This document shows positions 13,506 through 13,815 of a stretch of 13,815 nt of DNA, piece after piece. Each line of letters opens with the position of its first letter. Positions within the stretch are counted from its first letter, which is position 1. The notes under the pieces were generated by a model. That model ran no database searches. It was given only the letters and a program-made list of their open reading frames with translations, and was not told the DNA's origin. Origin of the DNA: Nitrospira sp. (GTDB lineage Bacteria; Nitrospirota; Nitrospiria; Nitrospirales; Nitrospiraceae); NCBI GenBank assembly GCA_030456405.1, contig JAKDNQ010000042.1, forward strand, positions 1-13,815. Direction: 5' to 3'. Both the position numbers and the translations under genes were made by a program.

Positions 13506-13815
13506 TTATTCGATTTTAATGATTTTCGCGATGGACGGAACTCCGGCTGAGTTCCAGGCAAAGATCATGTAGTACCCGGGAGGGGCAATATCGGGGTTGG
13601 CCGGCGCCGTAATCGTATGGGCTGCTTGTGGAGGGAGTCCGGGGTAATCAAAAAATCTGGCTTCATTATTGAAGGCGTGTGTGGCGGATCCAGATCGAAC
13701 TAACGTGATTCTGGTGATTGGCCCGTTGGCTGTAATTTCAATAGGGCTCGCCCAGGCAGTCTGACTTGGTGCACTTACGATGATCGGGCGAGCGGCCAGG
13801 ACGTTGGTCCCACCA
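13506..13815 (-). CDS. C-terminal part of a galactose-oxidase-like (DUF1929) protein, 5' end outside the window
   Basis: Only the last 102 codons are present; the frame is open to the window edge. Read on the minus strand it gives ARPIIVSAPS, ITRITLVRSGSATHAFNNEA, then ITAPANPDIAPPGYYMIFAW and SAGVPSIAKIIKIE before TAA. This is the signature end of the galactose oxidase/glyoxal oxidase-like family. The LVRxGSxTHxFN segment precedes the APPGYYMxF strand of the DUF1929 early-set domain. Full-length members are secreted copper-radical oxidases or their non-catalytic relatives with kelch repeats upstream, none of which can be seen here. Its stop is 45 bp from the start of the beta-helix gene on the same strand, so the pair may be cotranscribed. 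Confidence 0.8.
   Translation of the reverse strand, partial: GGTNVLAARPIIVSAPSQTAWASPIEITANGPITRITLVRSGSATHAFNNEARFFDYPGLPPQAAHTITAPANPDIAPPGYYMIFAWNSAGVPSIAKIIKIE

Overview
This 13.8 kb window looks like part of a bacterial surface-polysaccharide (capsule) locus. It lies between the wreck of an insertion sequence on the left and a secreted carbohydrate-active gene pair on the right. The organism is not named by any marker gene. The moderately GC-rich coding style, the KpsC-type capsule gene, the two-module family 2 glycosyltransferase and the decayed integrase-type transposase would fit a Nitrospira-like or other Gram-negative environmental bacterium. That placement is inference. No rRNA, tRNA or CRISPR array is visible.

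Left edge (about 1-1115): a transposase gene of the ISNCY/IS481-like type, with an rve integrase core. It is broken by one in-frame stop and at least five frameshifts. After it come a short inverted repeat and a pair of 24-bp direct repeats that look like the element's right end.

Left part of the polysaccharide locus (1141-5005, plus strand): a fused double-methyltransferase protein and a 278-residue protein. The latter is a stand-alone version of the N-terminal region of the glycosyltransferase further down. About 850 bp of decayed DNA follows, holding a methyltransferase C-terminus with an in-frame stop and a possibly frameshifted small gene. Then comes a small HU/IHF-like basic protein.

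Core cluster (5091-11866, plus strand): a two-module GT2-type glycosyltransferase, a GT4/GT1-type glycosyltransferase, CysC (APS kinase), CysQ (PAP phosphatase) and KpsC (Kdo-linker transferase of capsule assembly). The first four are spaced by 6-13 bp and look like one operon. KpsC follows a 150-bp gap that carries a 25-bp imperfect inverted repeat. CysC makes PAPS and CysQ removes the PAP left by sulfotransferases, so their place inside this cluster suggests a sulfated capsule or exopolysaccharide. No sulfotransferase lies in the window, so this is a hypothesis.

Right edge (11904-13815, minus strand, convergent): a signal-peptide-bearing parallel beta-helix protein with a C-terminal beta-sandwich-like domain. 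Upstream of it is the 3' end of a galactose-oxidase-like (DUF1929) gene that runs off the window. The beta-helix gene is visibly more AT-rich than the plus-strand genes and may have been acquired separately.
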